A stretch of 64,000 bases of DNA from assembly GCA_045565695.1 (NCBI GenBank), contig JBJLEZ010000010.1, positions 65,535 through 129,534 of the forward strand. Direction: 5' to 3'. The notes beneath the pieces are model-generated. The model did not search any database. It had not been told where the DNA came from and was given only the letters and a program-made list of their open reading frames with translations. This DNA is from GCA-2690565 sp002457235 (lineage in GTDB: Bacteria; Verrucomicrobiota; Verrucomicrobiia; Opitutales; Coraliomargaritaceae). The position numbers were made by a program, and so were the translations under genes. Below, piece after piece: positions 62,530 to 64,000 of this stretch (within the stretch, counting starts at the first letter, position 1; every line of letters begins with the position of its first letter).

Positions 62530-64000
62530 TTATTTCTTCTCAGCTTTGGCTAATTTTCTTCGAATATTTGAATCTAGTATCCGTTTGCGAAGCCTTAGGT
62601 GGTTTGGAGTGGCCTCCACAAGTTCATCAGATGTGATGTATTCGATGGCTCGTTCGAGAGAAAATCTTTGGGGTGGAGCTAGCTGGATGCCTTATCCGAG
62701 CCAGAAGCACGCATATTGTCGAGTTGCTTAGCCTTTGTTGGATTGACGGGAAGGTCTTCTTTTCGTGGATTTTCTCCAATGATTTGTCCTTCATAGACGC
62801 CTTCACTGGGAGCGATAAAGAGTTTACCTCGATTTTGGATCATATCTAAGGCATAAGGCATGGATTTCCCTTGATCCATACTTACGAGAGTTCCTGTTAG
62901 GCGTGTATTGATTTCTCCGCAATAAGGACGATATTCCAAATAGGAATGGCTCATCACACCGTGACCTGAGGTCATAGTGGTTAAATCACTTTCAAAGCCG
63001 ATGATTCCACGAGTGGGTGCTTCGGCTTCAACGGTAACACCTGCATTGTGGTGCTCAAGGTTGGTGATTTTTGCTTTTCGCTTGGAAAGGTTTTCCATGA
63101 CACCACCGAGGGCATCTTCTGTGATTTCTACCCAAATTTGTTCGAAGGGTTCACAGCGTTTGCCATCAATTTCTTTATAAAGTACTGTGGGTCGAGAAAC
63201 GAGTAATTCAAATCCTTCACGTCGCATGGTTTCAACCAAGACCGCAATTTGCATTGATCCTCGGGCATTGACTAAGAAGCGTGTGCTTTCCGTGGCTTCT
63301 TCTAGTGAAATGGATATGTTGGATTGCATTTCTCTTTCGAGACGCTCTTTGATTTGTCTAGAGGTGACTTTTTTGCCGTCTTGTCCAGCGAGGGGTCCAT
63401 CGTTGACAGAAAATTCCATTTGGATGGTAGGGGGATCAATTTCTACAAAGGGGAGTGCTTCACCTTCGGGGGTGAGTGATAAGGTGTCACCAATATCGAT
63501 GTGATCGAATCCAGCAATCCCGACAATATCACCAGCATAGGCTGCTTCGATATCGTCGGTTTTTAAACCGGAGAAAGTTTTCATTTTTGTGATTTTGACG
63601 CGCTTAGTGGTACCGTCTTTGTGGAGAGCATGGATAGTTTGACCTTGTTTAATCTCTCCAGAAAGGATTCTTCCGATGGCCATACGTCCTACATAGTCAT
63701 CCCATTCAATATTTGAGACGAGCATACGAAAATCGCCAGCTTCAATAACGGGTGGAGGAATTCGGTCTACAACAGTTTCAAAGAGTGCGGTCATGTTTTC
63801 TCTTGGGCCGTCGGACTCTCTGTCGGCAAAACCATTTTGGCAGAGGCATATAAGAAGGGTGCATTGAATTGATCATCAGCCTCAAGGTCTAAAAATAGTT
63901 CGAGAACTTTATCGTGTACCCATTCGGAGCGGGCAGTGTCACGGTCAATTTTATTAATTACGCAAATAGTTTTAAGTCCTTGGCTAAGGGCTTTTTTGAG
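62530..64000 (-). pseudogene. typA: Translational GTPase TypA/BipA, 5'-partial, two apparent frameshifts
   Basis: A ribosome-associated GTPase, cut off by the window end. Three reading-frame segments together give one continuous BipA protein. 63838-64000 encodes the end of the G domain (VINKIDRDTARSEWVHD, YASAK). 62690-63834 encodes domain II, EF-G-like domains and most of the C-terminal domain (AGDIVGIAG, TRGIIGFESDLTTMTSGHGVMSH). 62530-62687 encodes the tail (LAPPQRFSLERAIEYITSDE...LRLRKRILDSN). Adding one A in the A-run at 63835-63838 restores SAKNGFADRESDGPRENMT, and adding one A next to 62687-62690 restores DKAIQLAPP. Everything else is conserved, so sequencing or assembly deletions are as likely as a true pseudogene. 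Confidence 0.9.

Noticed and set aside
62546..62731. Plus-strand ORF over the end of typA/bipA
   Set aside because: It is antisense to the frameshifted C-terminal tail of BipA, which reads as a conserved protein on the minus strand.

Overview
The window is about 64 kb of AT-rich bacterial chromosome. It most likely comes from a marine member of the PVC superphylum, probably Verrucomicrobiota of the Opitutales/Puniceicoccales type. The basis is a dense set of type I sulfatases, a PEP-CTERM protein, a TonB receptor with no SusD partner, secreted proteins with thrombospondin-3-like repeats, and few Shine-Dalgarno sequences. The lineage call is an inference from gene content, not a phylogeny.

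Layout. Positions 1-2,902 are core genome: the end of an MBL-fold hydrolase, accA, a TPR protein, a coiled-coil/zinc-ribbon protein, tRNA-Lys and tRNA-Arg. Positions 2,997-59,138 are a roughly 56-kb sulfated-polysaccharide utilisation region. Positions 59,345-64,000 return to core-type genes: tRNA-Pro, a secreted serine protease, a YugP-like metallopeptidase, a thioredoxin-like protein and typA/bipA. The typA/bipA copy carries two apparent single-base deletions.

The catabolic region is built from compact transcription units. (1) 2,997-12,986 (+): esterase, FGGY ribulokinase-like kinase, L-fucose/D-arabinose isomerase-like protein, then two sulfatases and a secreted GH2. (2) 17,811-12,990 (-): formylglycine-generating enzyme, GH16, sulfatase. 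(3) 18,005-20,814 (+): SASA-type esterase and galactokinase. (4) 30,639-20,862 (-): sulfatase without signal peptide, cytoplasmic GH2, GPH-family symporter, two iduronate-2-sulfatase-like sulfatases. (5) 37,986-31,491 (-): beta-helix protein, unknown protein, Tat-exported sulfatase, AraC regulator, sulfatase. (6) 45,941-58,295 (+), eight genes: clan GH-A glycosidase, sulfatase, aldehyde dehydrogenase, enolase-superfamily cycloisomerase/dehydratase, KDPG/KDPGal aldolase, PfkB KDG-type kinase, beta-helix protein, GH42-like enzyme. Single genes are a TonB receptor, a 1,326-aa modular secreted protein, a 205-aa secreted protein and a PEP-CTERM protein.

How the genes could work together (inference). 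The four-enzyme set in unit 6 matches the route for 3,6-anhydro-D-galactose (dehydrogenase, cycloisomerase, KDGal kinase, KDPGal aldolase). Galactokinase would take the D-galactose half. With nine Cys-type sulfatases, one FGE, GH16, two GH2 and GH42, the best reading is use of a sulfated red-algal galactan of the carrageenan/furcellaran type. Surface and periplasmic enzymes would cut and desulfate, the TonB receptor and GPH symporter would import, and cytoplasmic enzymes would finish. No recognised anhydrogalactosidase (GH117/127/129) is present, so the unplaced clan GH-A enzyme, the beta-helix proteins and the 273-aa unknown are the places to look for the missing step. The most novel-looking protein material is a family of two secreted modules (called A and B here) found alone in two small proteins and combined with InlB-type repeats in the 1,326-aa protein.
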